Source: Scatosoma sp045658805 (lineage in GTDB: Bacteria; Bacillota; Clostridia; Christensenellales; Borkfalkiaceae). From it: DNA of 20,483 bases. The notes under the pieces were generated by a model that saw only the letters and a program-made list of their open reading frames with translations, did no database searches and was not told where the DNA came from. Numbering within the stretch: position 1 is the first letter of the stretch; the number at the start of each line of letters is the position of its first letter. Of this stretch, positions 1 through 5,504 are shown in pieces. The position numbers and the translations under genes were made by a program. The stretch spans positions 1 to 20,483 of the forward strand of contig JAZOVQ010000076.1 of assembly GCA_045658805.1 (NCBI GenBank), written 5' to 3'.

Positions 1-1
1 A

Positions 2-34
2 GAAAAAGAGGACGATTTGGATATTCTTGAATAA
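2..34 (+). CDS. C-terminal end of an upstream gene (partial)
   Basis: Ten sense codons followed by TAA at 32-34 read E-K-E-D-D-L-D-I-L-E. The very acidic tail and the terminator about 60 bases downstream suggest the genuine 3' end of a plus-strand gene that begins before the window. Too little is left to name the family; acidic C-termini occur in many cytosolic proteins. The frame is chosen because it is the one ending in a stop just before the AT-rich, terminator-bearing spacer. Confidence 0.4.
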   Translation, partial: EKEDDLDILE

Positions 35-94
35 TCTTCGTTTTTTTTGTGTTATATAAGTAAAAGTTATAAATATAAAAATCAAAGTATAGAG

Positions 95-122
95 AAAGGC
101 GAAAGGAAAACGCCTTTTTTTA
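95..122 (+). terminator. Rho-independent terminator
   Basis: AAAGGCG (95-101) pairs with CGCCTTT (111-117) around a nine-base A/G-rich loop, and the stem runs into a T-rich tract. It lies between the upstream gene end and the promoter of the SLOG gene, so it probably ends the upstream transcript. Confidence 0.65.
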
Positions 123-169
123 TTATCGGAACGGGTGTAAAAAAAAACGTTTTTTATTTACCGGTGATA

Positions 170-197
170 TTGACAAACGGAGAAAAAGTGGTATAAT
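170..197 (+). promoter_or_regulatory. Sigma-A promoter of the SLOG-family gene
   Basis: A perfect -35 TTGACA (170-175) and a perfect -10 TATAAT (192-197) are separated by 16 bases. The start codon is 36 bases downstream of the -10 box. Confidence 0.8.
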
Positions 198-233
198 AAA
201 GTTATACGAAATTTATATATAGAGCGCGCGGGT

Positions 234-731
234 ATGGAACAGCTTACTTTTATCGACGAAAAAGAAAAAAATAGACCGACGAAATGTGTTTTCACTGGGC
301 ATAGGGAGCTTGGGGAAGATTTTTCGCCTGCAAAATTGAAAAAGACAATTAAGGCGTTGATAGAAAGCGGTGTAGAAGTTTTTTACAACGGTATGGCGAT
401 GGGGTTTGATTTACTTGCGGCGGAGCAAGTGTTGGCGTTACGGAAAAAATATCCTAAAGTAAAGTTAGTGGCGTGTATCCCCTATTATGGCCAAGAAGCG
501 TATTTTAACGTTTCCGACAAGCGCAGATACATAAAAGTTTTAAAGAAAGCGGACGAACAAATTTTATTATCGGAAAACTATTATCGTGGGTGTTTACATC
601 AACGGGATCGGTTTATGGTGGACCAAGCGGACGTAATGGTTGCGTATTGTGTTAAGGACAAGGGCGGCGCGGCGTACACGTTATCATATTTTAGAAAAAG
701 CAAACCCAATTGCGACGTATACTTAATTTAG
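234..731 (+). CDS. SLOG-family protein (DUF1273/YpsA-like)
   Basis: The 165-residue product matches the SLOG superfamily of Rossmann-like nucleotide-binding proteins. Near the N-terminus is a CVFTGHR strand-loop (about residues 18-24). It is followed by the glycine-rich GMAMGFDLLAAE segment (about 53-64), a P-Y-Y-x-x-Q motif, and a late R-D-x-F-M-V-D-Q-A-D stretch before a G-G-A-A-Y-T motif. These elements are known from DUF1273/YpsA-like proteins, which are thought to bind nucleotides or nucleotide-derived ligands; no reaction can be assigned. The gene has its own strong promoter, but its Shine-Dalgarno is weak (GCGCGCGGGT just before ATG). Its stop codon TAG shares its G with the first repeat hairpin downstream. 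It is alone in its transcription unit and lies left of the putative oriC. Family assignment is good; function is unknown. Confidence 0.85.
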   Translation: MEQLTFIDEKEKNRPTKCVFTGHRELGEDFSPAKLKKTIKALIESGVEVFYNGMAMGFDLLAAEQVLALRKKYPKVKLVACIPYYGQEAYFNVSDKRRYIKVLKKADEQILLSENYYRGCLHQRDRFMVDQADVMVAYCVKDKGGAAYTLSYFRKSKPNCDVYLI

Positions 732-1133
732 CAACGTGCCAAGCGTTCCGCTTGACCTTGTATTTCAACGTTACAATATCGATATTTGGGCGGTAAGGCT
801 TTACAGTTACTGTTCGTTTAATGGTATGGGTTAAGGGGCATTGCCCCTTACGGATTTTTAAGGCAGAGCCTTAAAGCCTCGATGGCAATCGCCGCCGATA
901 GGCGGTAACGGACCCATATGAGCAACCATAGGTTGCGCCACTACGGCGTTAGCCGTCAAGCAAGCGTTCCGGCAACGTGCCGTTGCATCCAGTATTTAAA
1001 ACGAGTCAGTTTGGGATTGGACGGAAAGGCTATCCCGATACCGTTCGTTGGTGTATGGGAAGCGTGCCTTTGTATCAGTATTTAAAACGAGTGAAGCTGG
1101 AGATTTTTTACACTTTATATTTGGTTATACCAA
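731..1133. repeat. Hairpin-repeat block I, left of oriC
   Basis: No gene is seen here. The block begins at the last base of the SLOG-gene stop codon. It contains two 76/77-bp units: 740-816 headed by CAAGCG-TTC-CGCTTG, and 972-1047 headed by GCAACG-TGC-CGTTGC. A degenerate third unit lies around 1058-1135. Each unit has a GTATTTAAAACG-like box 20 bases from its start and ends in GTTCG or a close variant. Between them is a string of perfect hairpins: 832-850 (TAAGGGGC-ATT-GCCCCTTA), 858-874 (TTAAGGC-AGA-GCCTTAA), 892-905 (CCGCC-GATA-GGCGG), 922-936 (GCAACC-ATA-GGTTGC) and 943-956 (ACGGC-GTTA-GCCGT). A last weak hairpin is at 1121-1133. At 961-970 a half copy of the CAAGCG head is broken off by the next unit, which indicates mosaic assembly. 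Confidence 0.85.
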
Positions 1134-1217
1134 CGTAACAACCCTTCCCTTTATTTAGCCTTTTGTGGCTGTTTCGATCACGAACTTTCCAAAAAAACAA
1201 CCTCAATCCCCATGATG

Positions 1218-1281
1218 ATTATTATATATAAAAAGTATATTTAGTAGTAGTATTAGTAGGGAGGTGTGGAAATGTGGATAA
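1218..1281 (+). other. oriC unwinding element: AT-rich tract, DnaA-trios, tandem DnaA boxes
   Basis: An A/T-only stretch (about 1218-1234) leads into six in-phase trinucleotides: TAG, TAG, TAG, TAT, TAG, TAG (1242-1259). Next come a G-rich spacer GGGAGG (1259-1264) and two head-to-tail DnaA boxes, TGTGGAAAT (1265-1273, two mismatches) and the perfect TGTGGATAA (1273-1281). This order (AT-rich DNA, DnaA-trios, GC spacer, DnaA boxes) is the established bacterial basal unwinding arrangement in which DnaA extends from the boxes onto the trio strand. It is the strongest evidence that replication opens here. The assignment rests on pattern only. Confidence 0.75.
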
Positions 1282-1289
1282 GCGGATTT

Positions 1290-1298
1290 TTTGTCGAA
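1290..1298 (+). promoter_or_regulatory. Spo0A box in oriC
   Basis: TTTGTCGAA is a full match to the 0A-box consensus and starts nine bases after the tandem DnaA boxes. A second near match, TTCGACAAT on the other orientation, lies at 1418-1426. The operon gerAA-gerAC and yyaC show the organism is a spore former, so a Spo0A protein is expected. Confidence 0.5.
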
Positions 1299-1370
1299 AA
1301 TTCCCTTATAAATAAAGGGATTGCGAAAAAATAAACGGGTGGACAACTTCACTTTTTTATGTGGATAGAA

Positions 1371-1400
1371 TTGTGTACAATTTGTGGATATGTGTATAAT
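1371..1400 (+). promoter_or_regulatory. Possible rsmG promoter overlapping DnaA boxes
   Basis: TTGTGT (1371-1376) and a perfect TATAAT (1395-1400) are 18 bases apart. The -10 hexamer overlaps the perfect DnaA box at 1391-1399, so DnaA binding could repress it. The -35 match is poor, and the AT-rich context makes chance TATAAT likely. Confidence 0.3.
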
Positions 1401-1548
1401 TTCCAAACCCACCAAAATTCGACAATGCATAAATATACAAAAATGGAAAATAAATATACAAAACGGTGGGTTGTCCACAGAGCTATCAACAATGTGGATA
1501 AACTTATAAACACCGGGGTGTATAACTTAGATAAACAAGGAGAAAACA

Positions 1549-2235
1549 ATGGATTTAATCGGCGTGTACAACGAGCAAATACGCGGTGAGAAGAGAGAAA
1601 AATTTGAGGCGTATCGTGCGTTGATATTGGAATATAACCAGCGGTATAATTTAACGACGATTTTAGAGGAAAAAGACATGTATTATAAGCATTTCTTGGA
1701 TAGTGCGGCAGGCGCGGACCTCTTTAAAAAAGACGGGAAAGTGGCGGAGATTGGTTCGGGTGCAGGCTTCCCCTCAATGGTGTTAAAAATTATGCGTGAG
1801 GACCTTGCTTTGGATTTATTTGAAAGTGTGGGGAAAAAGTGTGAGTTTTTGCAGGCGGTTGTGGATAAACTTGGGTTTAAAGGCGTGCATATTTATAACT
1901 TACGTGCGGAAGACGCAGCGAGGGATAAAAATTTCCGTGAGAGGTATGATCATGCGACGGCGCGAGCTGTGGCGAGAATGAACACTTTGACGGAATATTG
2001 TTTACCGTTTGTGAAGGTAGGCGGAAGCTTTATCGCGTACAAGAGCGGTGACACCGCGGAGATTAAGGAAGCGGAAAGCGCGTACAAAATTTTAGGCGGA
2101 AGATGCGCGAAGGTATTGGAATATGAACTGCCTGAAGAATACGGCAGCCGAGTATTGGCGGTGGTTGAGAAAGTGAAACCCACTCCCCCGAGGTATCCTA
2201 GGGGGCAGGGGAAGGAGCGCAAATCCCCTCTTTAA
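1549..2235 (+). CDS. rsmG: 16S rRNA (guanine527-N7)-methyltransferase RsmG (GidB)
   Basis: The 228-residue protein methylates N7 of G527 in 16S rRNA with S-adenosylmethionine. Family hallmarks in order are E-Y-N-x-R-Y-N-L-T near residues 28-36, K-H-F-L-D-S (47-52), the SAM-binding loop E-I-G-S-G-A-G-F-P (67-75), an R-A-V-A-R segment in the middle, and a basic, proline-rich tail ending in K-S-P-L. Length is close to the family norm. ATG at 1549 is preceded by AAGGAG (1537-1542) with six-base spacing. In many Bacillota rsmG lies in the mnmE-mnmG-rsmG group near the origin. Here mnmE and mnmG are absent, and rsmG stands directly between oriC and repeat block II, codirectional with dnaN. No terminator of its own is seen before the repeats. 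Confidence 0.95.
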   Translation: MDLIGVYNEQIRGEKREKFEAYRALILEYNQRYNLTTILEEKDMYYKHFLDSAAGADLFKKDGKVAEIGSGAGFPSMVLKIMREDLALDLFESVGKKCEFLQAVVDKLGFKGVHIYNLRAEDAARDKNFRERYDHATARAVARMNTLTEYCLPFVKVGGSFIAYKSGDTAEIKEAESAYKILGGRCAKVLEYELPEEYGSRVLAVVEKVKPTPPRYPRGQGKERKSPL

Positions 2236-2244
2236 AATAAAAAC

Positions 2245-2677
2245 GCAAGCGTTCCGCTTGACCTTGTATTTAAAACGGGTTAGTTGAGGATTGAACATCG
2301 ACGGTTTACAGTTACCGTTCGCAAGCGTTCCGCTTGACCTTGTATTTAAAACGAGTTGGTTGGGGATTGAACAATAACACTTTGCAGTTACAGTTCGTTG
2401 AACAATAAGGGGTTAAGGGGCATTGTCCCTTACGGAGTGCAGAGGCGGAGCCTTGCCTAGGTATGGGCGAGAGCCCATAAGAATTTATGGACTTAAAATA
2501 AGCAACCATAGGTTGCGCTATTATGGCGGAGCCATCTTACGCCGAAAGGCGGTAACAGACCCAAAACAAGCAAGCTTTGCTTGCGTTACTATGGTGAAAC
2601 CATTCTACGCCGACAGGCGGTAACGGAAACACATAAGCAAGCTTTGCTTGCGCTACTAAGGATACCAGCACTTGGTA
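2245..2677. repeat. Hairpin-repeat block II, between rsmG and dnaN
   Basis: Two complete 76-bp units stand in tandem, 2246-2321 and 2322-2397. Both are headed by CAAGCG-TTC-CGCTTG, carry GTATTTAAAACG at offset 20 and end in GTTCG. Further hairpins follow: 2414-2432 (TAAGGGGC-ATT-GTCCCTTA, one G-U pair), 2443-2453 (AGGC-GGA-GCCT) and 2462-2479 (TATGGGC-GAGA-GCCCATA). Then come three 67-68-bp units starting at 2502, 2570 and 2637. The first two have three hairpins: GCAACC-ATA-GGTTGC or GCAAGC-TTT-GCTTGC, then ATGGC-GGA-GCCAT or ATGGT-GAA-ACCAT, then CGCC-GAAA-GGCG or CGCC-GACA-GGCG. The third unit decays after its first hairpin. No convincing gene is present. Confidence 0.85.
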
Positions 2678-2816
2678 CACTACGGAAAGTAAAGAGGATT
2701 GGGAAAATAAAACCAACGGTAGAGAGATAGACGTGACGGATACCTGCAACTGCTGTTCGCTTTTCTGTTCGTCGGGATATATCATGTGGTATAAAAAGTA
2801 ATAAAAATAAAAAAAC

Positions 2817-2842
2817 GGGAGTGGAAACGCTCCCCTTTTTTT
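2817..2842 (+). terminator. Rho-independent terminator upstream of dnaN
   Basis: GGGAGTG (2817-2823) pairs with CGCTCCC (2828-2834), with one G-U pair, around a GAAA tetraloop and is followed by seven Ts. It would end any transcript from rsmG and repeat block II before the dnaN promoter. Confidence 0.8.
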
Positions 2843-2899
2843 GTTGATAAAAAGGCATAGAAAAGCTGATAAAAACCGACGAATAGCCTATGTTTTTGC

Positions 2900-2928
2900 T
2901 TGCAAAAAATTCTACATTGTGGTACAAT
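2900..2928 (+). promoter_or_regulatory. Probable dnaN promoter
   Basis: TTGCAA (2900-2905) and TACAAT (2923-2928) are 17 bases apart. It follows the terminator at 2817-2842, so dnaN appears to be transcribed separately from rsmG. The leader to ATG is about 80 bases and AT-rich. Confidence 0.55.
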
Positions 2929-3017
2929 TAAAAAGATAAAAATACGAATAGAATTCCTCTTATTTTTTTATGTAATAAAAAAGCTTAAAAACGCAGAGGG
3001 ATACGGAGGTTACAATT

Positions 3018-4130
3018 ATGAAATTTGTTTGCGACGGAATGGTGCTTTCGGACGCTGCGCTTACCGTAAGTAAAGCATGCGCGGTAAAAACCATTACCCC
3101 CATTCTTGAATGCATTAAACTGAAAGCGGAAAACGACGGTTTAACCCTCACCGCTTACGACGGCGAATTGTCTATTGAAAAGAAAATTAAAGCGGAAATT
3201 TTGGAAGAAGGCGGGCTTTGCGTAAACGGCAAAACGTTTGCGGATTTCGTTGGTAAAATTTCGGCGTTTGAAGTGGTAATTGCTTCCAACGACAAGGGTA
3301 TCGTTATTAAATATGCGGACAGCGAATCGTACATGCAAACCCTTTCTTCGTCCGATTTCCCCCGCCTTGGCGATCGTAACACCGACGGCTTGGCATATTT
3401 TGAAACCAAGGAAAGCGATTTAAAAACACTCATTTCGAAAGTGGTATTTTGCTGTGCAACCGACGAAAGCAGACCTATCTTGAAAGGCTGTCTTTTGGAA
3501 GCGAAAAACGGCGCGCTTAACGCAACCGCTTTGGACGGATTTAGAATGGCTTGCTCTTCCTGCGAAGTAATCGGCGGAAGCGGGGATATGAAAATTGTTT
3601 GCCCTGCAAGAACGCTTACCGAAATTTCCCGTATGCTTGACGGGGACGAAGGTTTGAAGATTTACGCAGAGAAAAACATGCTTTCCGTTGCGGTTAAGGA
3701 CACCGTAATCACTTCGAGATTATATTCGGGTGAATTTGTTAGAAAAGAAAACATTTTCCCTATCGATTTCTCCACGATTGTAACGGTGAAGCGCAGTGAA
3801 ATTATCGACAGCGTGGAAAGAGCGTCCGTTCTTATCCGCGGCGACAAAAACAACCTCGTACTTTTCGATATTAAGCCTGGTAAAATTTTGATTACTGCAA
3901 ACTCGGATATCGGTAAAATTGACGAATGGGTGGAAGCGGAGCTTATCGGTAAGGAATTGAAAATTGCCATGAACGGCAAGTATCTCCTCGACGCTTTGAA
4001 AGCGTTGGACGAAGAAACCGTACGCCTTTCTTTCAACACCTCGGTATCGCCTTTCACCATTGAAAATATGTCGGATAAAAATTGCCAATATCTCGTGTTG
4101 CCTGTAAGAACGGGATCGGCGCAAGCATAA
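3018..4130 (+). CDS. dnaN: DNA polymerase III beta subunit (sliding clamp)
   Basis: The 370-residue protein is the ring-forming clamp that holds the replicative polymerase on DNA. The length and the three-domain layout fit the family. Recognisable segments are V-S-K-A near the N-terminus, E-S-R-P-I-L-K-G around residue 150, T-A-L-D-G-F-R-M-A soon after, and Y-L-V-L-P-V-R at the C-terminus, which lines the clamp's peptide-binding pocket. ATG at 3018 has GGAGG at 3005-3009. dnaN normally follows dnaA and precedes recF and gyrB. Here neither dnaA, recF nor gyrB is adjacent; the next gene is rpmH, with its own promoter. Confidence 0.97.
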   Translation: MKFVCDGMVLSDAALTVSKACAVKTITPILECIKLKAENDGLTLTAYDGELSIEKKIKAEILEEGGLCVNGKTFADFVGKISAFEVVIASNDKGIVIKYADSESYMQTLSSSDFPRLGDRNTDGLAYFETKESDLKTLISKVVFCCATDESRPILKGCLLEAKNGALNATALDGFRMACSSCEVIGGSGDMKIVCPARTLTEISRMLDGDEGLKIYAEKNMLSVAVKDTVITSRLYSGEFVRKENIFPIDFSTIVTVKRSEIIDSVERASVLIRGDKNNLVLFDIKPGKILITANSDIGKIDEWVEAELIGKELKIAMNGKYLLDALKALDEETVRLSFNTSVSPFTIENMSDKNCQYLVLPVRTGSAQA

Positions 4131-4206
4131 CCGATAAAAAACCGCAAAAAAACATAAAAAAAGCCTTCATGTGCAAGGAAAGACAAGAAAAACCGTTCAA
4201 AATTGC

Positions 4207-4235
4207 TTGACGGACTTCTTGCTTTGCGGTATAAT
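4207..4235 (+). promoter_or_regulatory. Sigma-A promoter of rpmH
   Basis: TTGACG (4207-4212) and a perfect TATAAT (4230-4235) are 17 bases apart, about 80 bases before the rpmH start. It likely serves the rpmH-rnpA-yidD-yidC-jag series. Confidence 0.85.
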
Positions 4236-4315
4236 ACTGTGTGGTATCGTGGGGAGAACCGCGATAACGCATTAAAAAACGAAAAGATAAAAAACCAATT
4301 TAGGAGAAATTTATT

Positions 4316-4450
4316 ATGAAAAGAACCTTTCAACCCAAAAAGAGACAGAAGAGCAAAGTTCACGGCTTCCGTAAGAGAATGGCTACCAGCGCAGGTAGAA
4401 GAGTTTTGAAGAGACGTAGAGATAAAGGCAGAAAGAGATTGTCTCACTAA
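4316..4450 (+). CDS. rpmH: 50S ribosomal protein L34
   Basis: This 44-residue, highly basic protein begins M-K-R-T-F-Q-P and contains K-x-H-G-F-R-K-R-M and T-x-x-G-R-R-V-L-K-R-R-R, which is the L34 signature throughout. L34 is a small component of the large ribosomal subunit. AGGAG at 4302-4306 sits nine bases before ATG. It heads the conserved rpmH-rnpA-yidD-yidC-jag order, but here runs in the same direction as dnaN, whereas in most Bacillota this group diverges from dnaA-dnaN across the origin. Confidence 0.97.
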   Translation: MKRTFQPKKRQKSKVHGFRKRMATSAGRRVLKRRRDKGRKRLSH

Positions 4451-4761
4451 TTTTAAAATTTAGGTTGTTAAACGAATAACCATTCGCTTTCCTTCGCAAG
4501 AAGGAGAGGATTTGCTGTTTTTAAGAAAGTCTACGCGAAAAAGACAAGACGTGTTTTTGAGATAAAAAACACCTGAAAAATAGGTGAAATTTCGCTTAAA
4601 AAACGCTGAAAAACGTTGAAAAAAAGCTGAAAAAATATCAAAAATCACACTCCTTTAAAGCCTAGCTTTAAAAACAAACAATTTTTTATAGGCTGCGAAC
4701 GGGTTTATATTTTTTTCGCCTACGCTTTGTGGGCGGACTCCGTCGTTGAGATTGTTCGAAA
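4451..4761 (+). other. Structured spacer between rpmH and rnpA
   Basis: This 311-base gap is long for these two genes and no coding region is convincing in it. It holds several stem-loops. CGAAT-AACC-ATTCG lies at 4473-4486. A nine-pair stem with a GCAA tetraloop lies at 4487-4508, followed by a T-rich run. CACCT with AGGTG lies at 4570-4586. CGCCTAC-GCTTT-GTGGGCG lies at 4717-4735, just before rnpA. The stretch 4590-4640 is made of degenerate repeats of GCTGAAAAA-like units. It could act in mRNA processing, attenuation or ribosome access for rnpA. Confidence 0.55.
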
Positions 4762-5079
4762 ATGAAGTATTTGAGGATAAAAAAACAAGCGGATTTTCAA
4801 AGACTGTTTCAAAAAGGCAAGCGCGCGTTTTCGCCGACGCTTACCCTTTTATACCGTCCCTCGGAAGTGATGCGGATGGGGATATCGGTCGGAAAAAAAC
4901 ACGGCAAAAGCGTTGTGCGCAACCGTGTAAAACGCTTATTGAGAGAGGCTTTTCGTTCCGTTCAAGAGGAAATGAAAGGGACGTATTCTTTCATTCTCAT
5001 TCCCAAATCCGGCGTGGAATATTCCTATCACACCTATAAACGGCATTTACAATGTATGATCAAGAAGGAAAACCTGTAA
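4762..5079 (+). CDS. rnpA: Ribonuclease P protein component
   Basis: The 105-residue basic protein binds RNase P RNA and assists 5' maturation of pre-tRNAs. The family signature R-N-R-V-K-R-L-L-R-E-A-F-R lies around residues 53-65, preceded by V-G-K-K-H-G-K. The N-terminal L-x-x-x-x-D-F-x-x-L-F-x-x-G-K-R segment is typical. ATG at 4762 has only a weak upstream GTTGAG, so translation may depend on the structured spacer. The 3' end overlaps the annotated yidD start by 28 bases, suggesting coupling, as is common for rnpA-yidD. Confidence 0.95.
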   Translation: MKYLRIKKQADFQRLFQKGKRAFSPTLTLLYRPSEVMRMGISVGKKHGKSVVRNRVKRLLREAFRSVQEEMKGTYSFILIPKSGVEYSYHTYKRHLQCMIKKENL

Positions 5080-5375
5080 AAATTCAATTTTTTGCGCTGG
5101 TAAGGGAAAATTGGAAGTATTTGCGTAAGACGGTGTTCAAGCCCTACGTCAAAATGCTGTGCCTGCGCATGATTTTGTTTTATCAAAGGCACCTTTCCGC
5201 CCATAATTGCAAATTCACCCCGACCTGCTCGCAGTACACTTTAGAAAGCATTAACAACAAAGGGGTTATTTTAGGGATATGGCATGGTATACGGCGCATT
5301 TTGCGTTGCCATCCATGGACGAAGGGCGGTTATGATCCTGCGCCCGAACGGCGCGCAAAAAAATGGTTGCTTTGA
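5052..5375 (+). CDS. yidD: Membrane protein insertion efficiency factor YidD
   Basis: The small protein assists YidC-dependent insertion of inner-membrane proteins. Its signature is C-K-F-T-P-T-C-S-Q-Y followed by G-x-x-x-G-I-x-x-x-I-x-R-I-L-R-C-H-P-W and G-G-Y-D-P near the C-terminus. From the ATG at 5052 it is 107 residues, with an N-terminal extension of about 34 residues compared with typical YidD. Family members usually begin near the methionine at 5154, just before the amphipathic helix L-R-M-I-L-F-Y-Q-R-H-L-S. Neither ATG has a good Shine-Dalgarno, so the start is uncertain. It sits between rnpA and yidC, as usual. Confidence 0.92.
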   Translation: MYDQEGKPVKIQFFALVRENWKYLRKTVFKPYVKMLCLRMILFYQRHLSAHNCKFTPTCSQYTLESINNKGVILGIWHGIRRILRCHPWTKGGYDPAPERRAKKWLL

Positions 5376-5420
5376 AAACACGTAAGAGGTAAGCCTTACG
5401 CGCCTCTTCTTTCAAAAACC

Positions 5421-5477
5421 GCTGTCTATTGTCACTAAAAGCGTGGAGTTCCACCTTTTTAAACAATCAAAGACAGC
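5421..5477 (+). promoter_or_regulatory. Long RNA stem-loop in the yidC leader
   Basis: GCTGTCT (5421-5427) pairs with AGACAGC (5471-5477). ATTGT (5428-5432) pairs with ACAAT (5463-5467) after a three-base bulge. AAAAG (5437-5441) pairs with TTTTT (5456-5460). GTGG (5443-5446) pairs with CCAC (5451-5454) around an AGTT loop. That is about 21 pairs in 57 bases, ending 27 bases before the yidC ATG. No T-tract follows the outer stem; the inner arm is followed by five Ts. Confidence 0.6.
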
Positions 5478-5504
5478 CATAAAAAACAAATTTAGGAAAA
5501 CGAT

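Larger units (their letters stand above)
1265..1525. other. DnaA-box cluster 1 (putative oriC)
   Basis: Perfect matches to TTATNCACA or its complement lie at 1273-1281, 1391-1399 and 1493-1501. One-mismatch boxes lie at 1360-1368, 1372-1380, 1383-1391, 1471-1479 and 1517-1525, and a two-mismatch box at 1265-1273. Between them the DNA is AT-rich. There is no credible gene in 732-1548: the short open frames on both strands are made of these box sequences. The rsmG start codon follows 23 bases after the last box. Confidence 0.8.

Noticed and set aside
1203..1589. Several short open frames over the oriC region on both strands
   Set aside because: All are composed of DnaA-box and AT-rich motifs, overlap one another, and one runs into rsmG in the wrong frame.
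731..2677. The repeat blocks as a CRISPR array
   Set aside because: The units are not identical repeats separated by unique spacers of constant length. The whole 76-bp unit is repeated, the internal palindromes differ, and no cas gene is present.
4460..4648. A minus-strand open frame with repeated S-A-F-F-like residues in the rpmH-rnpA spacer
   Set aside because: The pattern follows from degenerate GCTGAAAAA repeats on the plus strand, and there is no start signal or family resemblance.
5376..5504. A MifM-like arrest peptide upstream of yidC
   Set aside because: No open frame with a ribosome-binding site and a hydrophobic N-terminus exists in this gap; only RNA structure is seen.
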